From assembly GCA_902528515.1 (NCBI GenBank), contig CABZTD010000006.1, forward strand, positions 1 through 64,000: 64,000 nt of DNA. The letters run 5' to 3'. Under the pieces are notes generated by a model. It had not been told where the DNA came from, did not search any database, and worked only from the letters and a program-made list of their open reading frames with translations. Source of the stretch: K189A clade bacterium (GTDB lineage Bacteria; Pseudomonadota; Gammaproteobacteria; Pseudomonadales; Azotimanducaceae). Positions 1 to 8,086 of this stretch are shown here, piece by piece; within the stretch, counting starts at the first letter, position 1; each line of letters opens with the position of its first letter. Both the position numbers and the translations under genes were made by a program.

Positions 1-155
1 GCAGAACCTTCGATGGTTTGAATATCAAGGCGCATCCCAAGTTCCTGCAGGCGCGCGCCGTCGACATCAACCAAGGTAATGTCGAAAGCCTCTTGGGCGA
101 GACTCTCGGCAAGGGTGCCGCCTACCTGCCCTGCCCCTAGTATGAGAATTTTCAC
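1..155 (-). CDS. trkA: Trk potassium uptake NAD-binding protein TrkA, N-terminal fragment
   Basis: This is the first 51 or so codons of a minus-strand gene that runs off the left edge of the window. The reading begins VKILILGAGQVGGTLAESLA and continues to an acidic DVDGARLQEL segment, which is the first glycine-rich NAD-binding loop and the beta-2 acidic end of an RCK/TrkA Rossmann fold. TrkA is the cytoplasmic regulatory subunit of the Trk potassium transporter. The GTG start at 155-153 overlaps the rsmB stop (GTGA), which implies translational coupling. The rsmB-trkA order is common in gammaproteobacteria, and it supports the call despite the short fragment. Confidence 0.85.
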   Translation of the reverse strand, partial: MKILILGAGQVGGTLAESLAQEAFDITLVDVDGARLQELGMRLDIQTIEGS

Positions 156-1576
156 GAGGAGCTAACCAGGCCGGGCATCTTGCTAAGGGCGCAATAATAA
201 AAGCCATCCGTTAAGGCGTTGGTAGGCAACAGCTGAAGGCCGTACTCTGTAGGGCGTACCAAATCCAGATCTAAACGAAGAGGAATCACTTGGGCGTCCT
301 TGTTCTTGTCCAGAAAGCTATGAATCACCTGATCGTTTTCCTCTGCAAAAACCGAGCATGTTGAGTAAACAAGGGTACCCCCCGGCTTCACGTGTTGCCA
401 TAAATTCTGTACGAGCCGCTTCTGCTGTGGTGGCATCTGCTGTAACGCACCCGGGGTTAACAGCAGTCGAATATCCGGGTTTCGGCGAATGGTGCCGCTG
501 CCACTGCAGGGTGCGTCGATTAGGATTGCGTCGAACGCCTGCGTAAATGGCAGTGGGCTCTCGCCCGCATCGGCGCAACCCAAGACGATGGAGTCTTCGG
601 CGTTAATCTTTTGGCGGTCATCACTTATGGGCGTGTGTTTCTGGAGGTGGGTGCTATGCCTGAGGCGCGCTCCAATATGTGCGATGTCATCTAGCCGTTT
701 AGCCTTGTTATCCAAGGCATACAGCTGATGCCTGAGGCCAGCAGCCGTTAGAGCTTCTTTGATATGAAACAGCTTACCCCCGGGCGCTGCACAAGCATCG
801 AGTAGTCGCAGTGCGCCGTTTTCAACGGCGTTACTCGAGAGCAGCTGCATCATAATTTGGCCTGCACTTTGTGCCGCTAGGTCTTGCACGGCACATTCGC
901 CCCGACTCCACCCTGGCAAATCAGAAGTCGGCTGAGGTTGATCAAGGATTAGCGCCTCTGGCCAGGGCCCCTCCGTGTACCCAATGGCTGCCGCTTCGAG
1001 CTGGTTTTTGTAGTCTTGAGTGGAAGTGACGCATGTATTGATTCGCAGTGACATTGGCGCGCGTTGACTATTAGCAGCCATCAATTCAGCTGCCTTGTCG
1101 GGGTACTGATCGGTGAGTTTATCGGCCATCCAATCCGGGTGCTCTAGGCGAGGGTTCCACTTCGGAAACGGTCGAGACTGGGACTGTCTCTGGATGTTTC
1201 GAAGGATCGCGTTGACCAGGCCCTTGGCCCAAGTCTTGCCCAATGTCTTGGTGGCTGAGACGGATTCGTTGATTGCCGCATGCGCCGCGATTTGGGTATG
1301 AAGGAGCTGGTAAGCGCCAACTAACATTAGATGTTTGATGTCTAGGTCCTTGGCCTTTAATGGTTTCTTTAGGTGTGATGCAACCAGTCTCTCTAGGGAC
1401 AAGTAGTGGCGTAGGGTGCCGTAAAGTAGCTGCTGGTGAAGGGGTGTGGATAACCATGGCAAGCGATTCGCGCGAACCCATTCAATAGTTCTGCCATGTC
1501 GAATAATCTGAGTCAGCGCGCGACTGACGTCGACACGAATTCCGGGGCCGTAGAGCAGTTGCGGCTCTTTCGCCAC
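152..1576 (-). CDS. rsmB: 16S rRNA (cytosine-967-C5)-methyltransferase RsmB
   Basis: This 474-residue protein is the SAM-dependent enzyme that makes m5C967 in 16S rRNA. An N-terminal NusB-like RNA-binding domain (about residues 10-140) precedes the methyltransferase fold. Visible motifs are the SAM site LDACAAPGGK, the motif IV cysteine in DAPCSGSGTIRRNPD and the motif VI cysteine in YSTCSVF. In this family the motif VI cysteine is the nucleophile and the motif IV cysteine assists product release. It is somewhat longer than the roughly 430-residue norm because of a loop near residues 300-330. The GTG start at 1576 overlaps the fmt TAG by one base, and its stop overlaps trkA, so the block def-fmt-rsmB-trkA is tightly coupled. 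Confidence 0.95.
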   Translation of the reverse strand: MAKEPQLLYGPGIRVDVSRALTQIIRHGRTIEWVRANRLPWLSTPLHQQLLYGTLRHYLSLERLVASHLKKPLKAKDLDIKHLMLVGAYQLLHTQIAAHAAINESVSATKTLGKTWAKGLVNAILRNIQRQSQSRPFPKWNPRLEHPDWMADKLTDQYPDKAAELMAANSQRAPMSLRINTCVTSTQDYKNQLEAAAIGYTEGPWPEALILDQPQPTSDLPGWSRGECAVQDLAAQSAGQIMMQLLSSNAVENGALRLLDACAAPGGKLFHIKEALTAAGLRHQLYALDNKAKRLDDIAHIGARLRHSTHLQKHTPISDDRQKINAEDSIVLGCADAGESPLPFTQAFDAILIDAPCSGSGTIRRNPDIRLLLTPGALQQMPPQQKRLVQNLWQHVKPGGTLVYSTCSVFAEENDQVIHSFLDKNKDAQVIPLRLDLDLVRPTEYGLQLLPTNALTDGFYYCALSKMPGLVSSS

Positions 1577-2568
1577 TAAGGCACCGCACCCGTGGTGAAG
1601 ATCGATTTTTCATCGAATAGGTCTGGGTAACCGTTTCGAGCAGCGACTGCGTCCATGATGAGTCCCTTGCCCCTAGCGACCTTTAGAGTTTTAACTCGCA
1701 GCAATCCCTCGCCGCAGGCTACCAGTATCGACTTTCGGTCTCCCGGTACCTGCTGGCCCGGTTCATGGGCTCCGTGCCCTGGTTGGCCATGCTCGGGTGA
1801 GGCAGAGATCAGCTGCACTTGAATTTCTTTCAATCGGGTGATGGCCGGCATTCGATGACTTAGGGCCCAAATCTGCGAAGCAATTTGTTCTGCGCTACAG
1901 CGCCAGTCGATTAAGCGGTCGGCGGCGGACAATTTGTTCGCATAACAAATCCCGCTTTCAGTTTGGGGCGTTGGCCGAAGGTCTGGATTCGCTCGCAGCT
2001 GTTGCAGGACTTCTACCAACAGGTCGCCACCGCGTTTGGCGAGTTCAGCTTCGAGTTCACCTACGTCTGCACACGCTGCTATGGATAAAGATTCCATGGC
2101 GTAGACGGGGCCAGTATCTATGCCTCGCTCCATTTCCATGATGCTTACCCCGGTGGTGGTGTCTCCTGCCATCACCGCGCGCTCGATCGGCGCGGCGCCG
2201 CGCCAGCGTGGTAGTAGAGAGGCGTGCACATTTATGCACCCATGGGTTGGTAGATCGAGCACTTGTTTGGGAAGTAACAAACCATAGGCGGCGACGACAA
2301 TTACATCGGGTGCAAACTTAGAGAGGGCCTCGACAACGCCCTCTTCCCGCAGGCTAGCAGGTTGCAAGATGGGTAGGTCGTATTGGATTGCCGCAGCTTT
2401 CACCGCATTCGCGGATAGGGTGCGTCCGCGGCCCCTCGGCCGGTCGGGCTGGGTCAGAACAAGGCTGCATGGAAAATCCGAAGCCTGAAGACGGTGTAAT
2501 ATCGCCGATGCAAATTCGGGGCTGCCAGCAAATGCTATTTTGCTTGGGTATCGAGGCGGCTTAGCCAA
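1576..2568 (-). CDS. fmt: Methionyl-tRNA formyltransferase
   Basis: This 330-residue enzyme transfers a formyl group from 10-formyltetrahydrofolate to initiator Met-tRNA. The N-terminal Rossmann-like catalytic domain starts KIAFAGSPEFA. It contains INVHASLLPRWRGAAPIERA, with the SLLPRWRG signature that contacts formyl-THF, and the GVSIMEMERGIDTGPV segment. The C-terminal OB-like domain (from about residue 210) binds tRNA. The C-terminal domain has a slightly longer loop around residues 255-275 (PEHGQPGHGAHEPGQ). The start codon lies inside the 3' end of def, with an 8-base overlap, so it belongs to one operon with def, its functional partner. Confidence 0.97.
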   Translation of the reverse strand: MAKPPRYPSKIAFAGSPEFASAILHRLQASDFPCSLVLTQPDRPRGRGRTLSANAVKAAAIQYDLPILQPASLREEGVVEALSKFAPDVIVVAAYGLLLPKQVLDLPTHGCINVHASLLPRWRGAAPIERAVMAGDTTTGVSIMEMERGIDTGPVYAMESLSIAACADVGELEAELAKRGGDLLVEVLQQLRANPDLRPTPQTESGICYANKLSAADRLIDWRCSAEQIASQIWALSHRMPAITRLKEIQVQLISASPEHGQPGHGAHEPGQQVPGDRKSILVACGEGLLRVKTLKVARGKGLIMDAVAARNGYPDLFDEKSIFTTGAVP

Positions 2569-3064
2569 GGGTCTTCGCCTGGTCGCGCAGTTTTTTGGTA
2601 ATTCGCCCCCGCTTCAGGCTTGAGAGATAGTCGACAAATAGCTTTCCCTCCAAGTGATCGCACTCGTGCTGTATACAGACAGACAGCATGCCACTCGCGG
2701 TAAATTCGAGTGGCTCACCATGAACGTCTTGGGCTTTCACATAGACTTGCTCAAATCGCTCAACGGACTCATAGATTTCAGGTACGGACAAGCAGCCCTC
2801 TTCACTGCGAACCTTTTCACCAAAGGGTTCGAGATCGGGGTTGATGAGCGTAAGGGCCTCACACTTGGTGTCGCTTACATCGACAACGATAATGCGCTTA
2901 TGCACGTTGACCTGGGTGGCCGCGAGGCCAATGCCTGGAGCCGCATACATGGTCTCCAACATATCTTTTGAAAACTCGATAAGCCTGTCGTCAAAGGTAG
3001 CCACCGGAGTTGCCTTGGTGCGCAATCGCGGATCTGGGTGGTGCAGTATTCTTAGTCGAGTCAT
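2561..3064 (-). CDS. def: Peptide deformylase
   Basis: This 167-residue metallohydrolase removes the N-formyl group from nascent proteins. All three family motifs are present: motif 1 GIGLAATQV, motif 2 EEGCLSVPE with the metal-binding cysteine, and motif 3 QHECDHLEGKLF with the HExxH metal ligands and catalytic glutamate. Length and start (MTRLRILHHPDPRLR) fit typical bacterial type I deformylases. It is the first gene of the minus-strand operon def-fmt-rsmB-trkA. Its promoter should lie in the gap above 3064. Confidence 0.97.
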   Translation of the reverse strand: MTRLRILHHPDPRLRTKATPVATFDDRLIEFSKDMLETMYAAPGIGLAATQVNVHKRIIVVDVSDTKCEALTLINPDLEPFGEKVRSEEGCLSVPEIYESVERFEQVYVKAQDVHGEPLEFTASGMLSVCIQHECDHLEGKLFVDYLSSLKRGRITKKLRDQAKTLG

Positions 3065-3429
3065 ATTTCAATCTGGTTGCCGTTTGTGCCTACACTTTCT
3101 CTTGGTTGACTCTAGTTTGTTCGTGCGGCAGAACATGTGAGTTCTGCCTCGAAAGATTGCAAGAGCGCGAGTATAGCGGCAGCGCAGACAAACTCGCACA
3201 AAGATTCCAGTTTTTGACACTCTCTTTGTATAGCTCAGCTGTCAAAACTGGGGCCCCAAGGCGCCCTTTTGACAGCTTATGCAGACGCTTTCCTTGAGCC
3301 TCAGCTCTGAGGTAGAGCACTTAGGCGCATTGTCGGCCGACTGGCCCTGCCAGGCGGTAGAAGCTTGGTTAAACGAGCAGCATGGCAATCTTGGATCCGT
3401 TGATATTCGTCAGGTCAAATAACCGAGCG

Positions 3430-3985
3430 CCGGACTAAAGCAACGAATCTTCGTTCGCGTCTATCTTTCGCGATGTAAGCTCCCACCTTGGTTCAAACCG
3501 TATGAACATTTTGCCCTGAGCATATTGGATGCGGAATATCCCGATCAGCTCCGAACCATCTCTGACCCGCCCCTGATGCTGTTTTGCATAGAAAGATGGA
3601 GTGCCCCAGAGCAGCAGATGGTGGCAGTAGTCGGGGCGCCCCGTTGAACAAAGAAGGGTCGGTCTATGGATTTCGGGTTGGCCAAGCGTCTTACTGAAAA
3701 CGGCTGCAACATCGTCAGTGGTCTGGCCGTGGCGATCGACGCGGCTGCTCATCGCGGCGCACTAGTTGCCCAGGGCGGCATTACCACCGCAGTACTGGGT
3801 GCGGCGTTTGGCAACCTTTATCCAAAACAAAATACCCAACGCGCCTAGCGACTTTTGGTCGTAGACGCTATCTTGTAAATGAATAGTCAGCTGAGGTTGC
3901 TCCCTGCCCCTATCACTTTCCTGAGTGAAATCGAATTATTAGTGGCCTATCAGAATTGACGGTACTCGTTGAGGCCAGTGCTAGC
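3430..3985 (+). pseudogene. dprA: Eroded DprA (DNA-processing protein A) remnant
   Basis: No intact ORF exists here, but the plus strand reads as a decayed DprA. From 3501 one frame gives YEHFALSILDAEYPDQL, then RTISDPPLMLF and MVAVVGAPR. A TGA follows at 3645-3647. The same frame then continues with NGCNIVSGLAVAIDAAAHRG and TTAVLGAAFGNLYPKQN to about 3840. After a frameshift near 3840-3845 the reading resumes as LATFGRRRYLVNE, TAG (3884-3886), YHFPE, TGA (3926-3928), then NRIISGLSELTVLVEAS. These blocks match the DPP, VAVVGSR, SGLAxGID and FPxRNRIISGLS landmarks of DprA in the correct order. The SGSLITA C-terminal part is missing. DprA loads RecA on incoming DNA during transformation. Its position between def and tsaC is the ancestral one. 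Confidence 0.88.
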
Positions 3986-4058
3986 TGTAGCTCAGTGGGT
4001 TTGTTCGACGTGGGTCTGACGGGTATATTCGCGAGCTGTAACTCTGTCGGAGAAGTAA

Positions 4059-4559
4059 ATGAGCTGGGTAGCGGTATTGATGGGTTCTGAGTCTGATTGG
4101 CCGGTGATGGCATCTGCGACCTCTATGCTCAAGACGCTGGGCGTCAAGTACGAAGTTAAAGTGACCAGTGCACACAGAACGCCCGCAGGTACTCAAGCTT
4201 ACGTTGCCGATGCCGAAAAACGCGGCTGTCGCGTGTTTATCTGCGCTGCAGGTATGGCCGCACATCTTGCTGGCGCCGTTGCCGCTCATACTCAGCGGCC
4301 TGTGATTGGTGTGCCCATTGAAAGCGGCCCGCTGCAGGGCTTCGATGCACTGCTCTCAACGGTGCAAATGCCGGGCGGCATTCCTGTTGCGACTGTCGCG
4401 GTGGGCAAGGCAGGTGCAAAAAATGCGGCCTATCTGGCGGCGCAAATTTTGGCACTTGCTGACGATGCGTTGCATCAAGTGATTGTGCAGGATCGAATCG
4501 ACAATCGAGCCAAGGTGGAGGCGCAAAATGCGAATGTGCAAGCTTCGCTGGAATCGTGA
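4059..4559 (+). CDS. purE: N5-carboxyaminoimidazole ribonucleotide mutase PurE
   Basis: This 166-residue class I PurE converts N5-CAIR to CAIR in purine biosynthesis. It begins [17 protein letters not shown], containing the GSxSD phosphate-binding loop. It then shows [25 protein letters not shown] and [20 protein letters not shown], the family's active-site segments. Its usual partner purK is not adjacent. An overlap of GTGA couples it to tsaC. The gene sits directly after the dprA remnant, within a block that in Pseudomonas runs dprA-tsaC without purE. Confidence 0.96.
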   Translation: MSWVAVLMGSESDWPVMASATSMLKTLGVKYEVKVTSAHRTPAGTQAYVADAEKRGCRVFICAAGMAAHLAGAVAAHTQRPVIGVPIESGPLQGFDALLSTVQMPGGIPVATVAVGKAGAKNAAYLAAQILALADDALHQVIVQDRIDNRAKVEAQNANVQASLES

Positions 4560-5107
4560 GCGACATTGAAAATGCCGCCGCCTGTTTGCGATCAGGTGGC
4601 GTCATTGCTCATGCAACTGAAGGTGTTTGGGGGCTTGCCTGCGATCCCTACAACGACGAGGCAATTGAGCGCATCCTTGTGATCAAGGGTCGAGAAGCCG
4701 CAAAAGGGTTACTTTTAATCGCAAGCACCGCCACAGAATTCGAGGCGGCCCTTAGAGAGTTAAGGCCGAAAGTCAGGGCCAAGGTGATAGCAAGCTGGCC
4801 CGGCCATGTAACATGGCTGCTACCAGGCGATGCCTATCCCCAACGCATAAAGGGGAAGCACAGCACCGTAGCGTGCCGAGTGCCTGATCACGAGCAAGCT
4901 CGCGAGATTGCAGCTGTTTTCGGTGCTCCCATTGCATCCACCTCTTTGAATAGGGCAGGAGAGCCACCGGTTCAAGATCATGAACAGGCGCGGGCGCAGT
5001 TTTTCGAGCTCGTAGATATGGTCGTGCCTGGTCAAACCTCGGGCTTCATCGGCGCTAGCGCCATTCTGGACGTGGACGGCTCGATAATCCGCAAGGCGTC
5101 CATATGA
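4556..5107 (+). CDS. tsaC: Threonylcarbamoyl-AMP synthase TsaC (YrdC/Sua5 family)
   Basis: This 183-residue protein makes L-threonylcarbamoyl-AMP from threonine, bicarbonate and ATP for tRNA t6A37 modification. The single YrdC domain starts with a catalytic-site region [20 protein letters not shown]. It includes [14 protein letters not shown] and the C-terminal [11 protein letters not shown] segment that binds nucleotide. The size matches short-form TsaC rather than the longer Sua5, which has an extra domain. The GTG start overlaps the purE stop by four bases, and its own stop overlaps the aroE ATG, so purE-tsaC-aroE are translationally coupled. Confidence 0.94.
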   Translation: MSDIENAAACLRSGGVIAHATEGVWGLACDPYNDEAIERILVIKGREAAKGLLLIASTATEFEAALRELRPKVRAKVIASWPGHVTWLLPGDAYPQRIKGKHSTVACRVPDHEQAREIAAVFGAPIASTSLNRAGEPPVQDHEQARAQFFELVDMVVPGQTSGFIGASAILDVDGSIIRKASI

Positions 5108-6030
5108 GCACAGCAATTACTAGCCTGGGTGTCGCGGGAAACCCTATCGCGCATTCGCTGTCACCAGATATACACAATAGATTCGCTAGATCCCTTGGGG
5201 GCGAAGTTGATTACCAAAGATTGTGTTTTCCGCTTGATGGATTTAAAGCTGGTGCCTCGAGGTTCTTCGCCGCTGGCGGCCTGGGCCTTAACGTAACGGT
5301 GCCCTTCAAGCGCGAAGCTTGCGATTACGCCTCTCGGCTGGATCCCGTAGCCGCCGCCGCTGGCGCAGTTAATACGCTGGCGATGCAGCATTATGAGGTG
5401 GTGGGTTACAACACGGATGGCATTGGTCTAGTGCGTGATTTACAGGATCGTCATGGTGTGGTTCTTTCAGAGACTAGCGTGTTGATATTGGGTGCTGGAG
5501 GCGCGTGCCAAGGGATAATCAGACCCCTGCTGGATGCGGGGGTTAGGAAAATCAGCATCGCCAATCGTACTCGATCAAAGGCAGAGCACCTGGCGAGTCG
5601 ATTTAGCCTGCCATTGGGTTCGGTAGATTCTGCTGGCGGATCGGCGGCGATAGCCTCACGGAAATCGGCGGAGGATCTTGAAGCGACGGATAATGCCGTC
5701 AACATAGAGGTCTTCGAGCTGACGCAGTTGGCGACAGCTGTCTTAGACGCGGATTTGATAATAAATAGTACCGCCATGGGTCTGGATCAAAATGCGTCGA
5801 AGGCGTTACACAGCCTTCCTTTAAACCTGCCAACGGGGCGCATCTGTTACGATCTGAGCTACGGGTCCCAGGCACAGTTCGCGCGCTGGGCAAAGGACCA
5901 TGGCGCAAAACGGGTCTTTGACGGTCTCGGTATGTTGGTTGAGCAAGCTGCAGAGAGTTATTCAATATGGATGGGGAACCACCCATCAACGCAGCCGGTG
6001 TACCAACAACTGAGAGGCGAGCTTGCATAA
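5104..6030 (+). CDS. aroE: Shikimate dehydrogenase (NADP+) with an internal insertion
   Basis: AroE reduces 3-dehydroshikimate to shikimate. The substrate domain has GNPIAHSLSPDIHN and the catalytic lysine in NVTVPFKREA. The cofactor domain has NTDGIGL, the glycine loop LGAGGACQGI, NRTRSKAEHL (the arginine expected for NADP preference), NSTAMGL and DLSYG. The C-terminus has GLGMLVEQAA. At 308 residues it is about 35 longer than the usual 270. The excess is a serine/alanine-rich segment around residues 175-210 (SVDSAGGSAAIASRKSAEDL), placed between the NRT helix and the next strand. No frameshift accounts for it. Confidence 0.95.
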   Translation: MSTAITSLGVAGNPIAHSLSPDIHNRFARSLGGEVDYQRLCFPLDGFKAGASRFFAAGGLGLNVTVPFKREACDYASRLDPVAAAAGAVNTLAMQHYEVVGYNTDGIGLVRDLQDRHGVVLSETSVLILGAGGACQGIIRPLLDAGVRKISIANRTRSKAEHLASRFSLPLGSVDSAGGSAAIASRKSAEDLEATDNAVNIEVFELTQLATAVLDADLIINSTAMGLDQNASKALHSLPLNLPTGRICYDLSYGSQAQFARWAKDHGAKRVFDGLGMLVEQAAESYSIWMGNHPSTQPVYQQLRGELA

Positions 6031-6134
6031 CCCTACCCTGCGCCCATCTGGAACGAAGCGAGTCCTTGGTGCTGGACGTCGAGGGCGTGGAGGGCGCCCA
6101 CTGGTTTGAACGGCCCTTATCGGGAGACACAGCT

Positions 6135-6422
6135 ATGACCGGGTCAAAACGTTTTATTTCTGGCGCCGTGTGCCCTGCCTGCCAGGTCGTGGATCGTATC
6201 GTCATCGAGTCGGTCCAAGGCGGTGAAGGTTCCGATGGGTTGGACGAGCAAGAGGTTCGGCGTCGTTGTGTGGCCTGTGGTTTCACTGAGCAATTAGACG
6301 CTGATGCATTAGCCGTCTCGGCACCGCTACCCAGGGCGCGCTATGACCGAAGCCGCCGAACCACTAACCAAGTTGAGGTCGTCAAAATCTTGGAACCAGA
6401 ACCGCCCAAGGAGTCTTCGTGA
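6135..6422 (+). CDS. YheV-like putative metal-binding protein (DUF2387 family)
   Basis: This 95-residue protein starts MTGSKRFISGAVCPACQ. I chose ATG 6135 because it follows a GGGAGA ribosome-binding site and because the conserved KRFIxGAxCPxC signature begins there; the longer in-frame extension overlaps aroE. Two CxxC pairs (CPAC and CVAC) would bind zinc as a ribbon. A charged tail ending PEPPKESS follows. YheV-type proteins have no established function that I know of. It follows aroE with a gap of about 100 bases and is probably in the same transcript. Confidence 0.8.
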   Translation: MTGSKRFISGAVCPACQVVDRIVIESVQGGEGSDGLDEQEVRRRCVACGFTEQLDADALAVSAPLPRARYDRSRRTTNQVEVVKILEPEPPKESS

Positions 6423-6943
6423 GCAGCTGAACTACGCGAGCTAAACCGTTGGATTTGTCCAAGTTTCTTGACCCATTGAAGTTGCCGATCTGCATCTGAC
6501 TGCTATACTTAAGCCGTGGTCGCATAAGTTAATTTGTGCGACAGGCCAAGACAGATTGTTCGTCGCAGAAAAGGCTGATGGTGGCATCGGGAGGAGAAGG
6601 GACCGACGCCACTAGAATCTGCTTCGTGATGCTAGGGCGAGGAGCCCAACAGTCAGTCAAAATGACATAGTGATCCCCATTATCGCTTCGTTTGACGTTT
6701 TTACCAGCGTGCAACTGCGCGTGTGGGTTTGTTTATGAAACATAGGCTTATTGACGGCAACCGGTGCGTCGCTCGACAGCGAAAATACTAATAGTGGTTA
6801 AAGGCACTTTGGGGTAGCGACAATAGCTTTAGTGATGAATTTAGTTAGGCGATGTAACTTGTTCGGCGAGAAAATTATCGCGCCCGAACAAGTTACAAAA
6901 AAGATGGCTGAGGCATCGCAAAACAGTGAGAGAGATAGAGCAA
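6423..6943 (+). promoter_or_regulatory. Intergenic region upstream of the cytochrome oxidase operon
   Basis: This stretch of about 520 bases has no gene I can support. It holds a possible sigma-70 promoter, TTGCCG at 6482-6487 and TATACT at 6504-6509 with a 16-base spacer, and a strong inverted repeat close to coxB that is listed separately. Such a long leader would be consistent with regulated expression of coxB, but the promoter call is only a pattern match. Confidence 0.35.
6854..6896 (+). repeat. Perfect 13-bp inverted repeat in the coxB leader
   Basis: GTAACTTGTTCGG at 6854-6866 is exactly complementary to CCGAACAAGTTAC at 6884-6896. A nested CGA/TCG pairing inside the loop extends the stem. 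It ends 47 bases before the coxB ATG and is followed by A residues, not T residues, so it does not look like a rho-independent terminator. It could be an mRNA stability or translation-control hairpin, or a dyad operator. Confidence 0.75.
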
Positions 6944-8077
6944 ATGAAACATCAGTTTATGCGCACTCTGGTAGGGATGACGGTTTTGCTACTAACCGGA
7001 CTTGCCGCTGCGGACGAACTCAATCTCCGTGTGGGCGTCACGGATATCAGCCGCCAAGTTTATGACTTGCACATGATCATCTTCCTAATCTGTGTGGCGA
7101 TTGGGGTAGTAGTTTTCGGGGTACTCTTTTGGTCAGTATTTAATCATCGCAAGTCTCGAGGCGTAGAGCCCGCTACGTTTCATGATAGTACTAAGCTCGA
7201 GCTGGCTTGGACAATTGTTCCAACCATCATACTTATTGTCATGGCAATTCCTGCTACACAGGTTCTGATCGCAATGTACGATACCGGCGGGGAAGATATG
7301 TCGATCGAGGTGCGCGGCTACCAGTGGAAGTGGCAATATAAGTACCTTGATGATGACTACAACAACACTCTGTCTTTTTTCTCGGTCATGTCCACACCCC
7401 GAGAAGAAATCTATAACCAGTCTTTGAAAGGTGAAAACTACCTCCTTCAGGTAGATGAGCATCTGCGTATACCAACCAACCGCAAAGTGCGTTTTTTGAT
7501 TACCGCAGAAGATGTGATCCATGCATGGTGGGTGCCGGATTTCGGCATCAAGCGTGATGCTGTACCGGGAATGCTTAACGAGCTATGGACAATTGTTGAG
7601 GAGCCGGGCATTTATCGTGGTCAGTGCACGGAGCTGTGCGGAAAAGACCATGGGTTCATGCCGATTGTCGTCGAGGTTATGCCTGAAGCAGAGTTTGATG
7701 CATGGTATTCCTCGAAGGTGTCATTGGACATGGCCCGTCAGGAAACCATAGGTGACGCTTTGACTCACGAAGAGTTAATGGCACAGGGCGAAAGTGTTTA
7801 TGGTACCTACTGCGCGTCCTGTCATTTGGCGAATGGAGAAGGTGTGGTGCCGGTTTTTCCAGCGATTGCAGGATCCGCAATTGCACAAGGACCCAAGGGT
7901 GAGCATCTTGATTTGGTGATCAACGGCGTGGCCGGCTCGGCAATGCAAGCTTTTGGTCGTCAGCTCGACCCAGCCCAGCTTGCATCAGTCGTGCACTATC
8001 AGCGCAATGCCTTTGGCAACGACGTAGGCGATATGACCCAGCCTCAAGACGTCATTAATATATCTAACGGTCAGTAA
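6944..8077 (+). CDS. coxB: Cytochrome c oxidase subunit II with fused cytochrome c domain
   Basis: This 377-residue subunit accepts electrons at the CuA centre of an aa3/caa3-type terminal oxidase. ATG 6944 gives a good signal peptide (MKHQFMRTLVGMTVLLLTG) behind a purine-rich leader, and is preferred over an upstream GTG. Two membrane helices follow, at about residues 42-66 and 88-110. The cupredoxin domain carries CuA ligands: the histidine in VIHAWWVPDFG, then GQCTELCGKDHGFM. A C-terminal cytochrome c domain has the CASCH heme site and a likely methionine ligand in SAMQAFG. The fused heme domain marks it as a caa3-like form. It heads the coxB-coxA-ctaG-coxC operon. Confidence 0.96.
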   Translation: MKHQFMRTLVGMTVLLLTGLAAADELNLRVGVTDISRQVYDLHMIIFLICVAIGVVVFGVLFWSVFNHRKSRGVEPATFHDSTKLELAWTIVPTIILIVMAIPATQVLIAMYDTGGEDMSIEVRGYQWKWQYKYLDDDYNNTLSFFSVMSTPREEIYNQSLKGENYLLQVDEHLRIPTNRKVRFLITAEDVIHAWWVPDFGIKRDAVPGMLNELWTIVEEPGIYRGQCTELCGKDHGFMPIVVEVMPEAEFDAWYSSKVSLDMARQETIGDALTHEELMAQGESVYGTYCASCHLANGEGVVPVFPAIAGSAIAQGPKGEHLDLVINGVAGSAMQAFGRQLDPAQLASVVHYQRNAFGNDVGDMTQPQDVINISNGQ

Positions 8078-8086
8078 GGAAGAGTC

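Noticed and set aside
3065..3430. Possible remnant of the LysM-domain gene that separates def from dprA in Pseudomonas
   Set aside because: I looked on the plus strand for LysM patterns. A frame near 3280-3423 exists, but nothing in it resembles LysM, so I make no claim.
3435..3752. Minus-strand ORF of 105 codons opposite the dprA remnant
   Set aside because: The conserved reading is on the plus strand. This ORF is its shadow and has no recognisable domain.
5967..6134. Extended N-terminus of the YheV-like protein
   Set aside because: The extension lies partly inside aroE, in another frame, and lacks conservation. The ribosome-binding site and KRFI signature favour ATG 6135.
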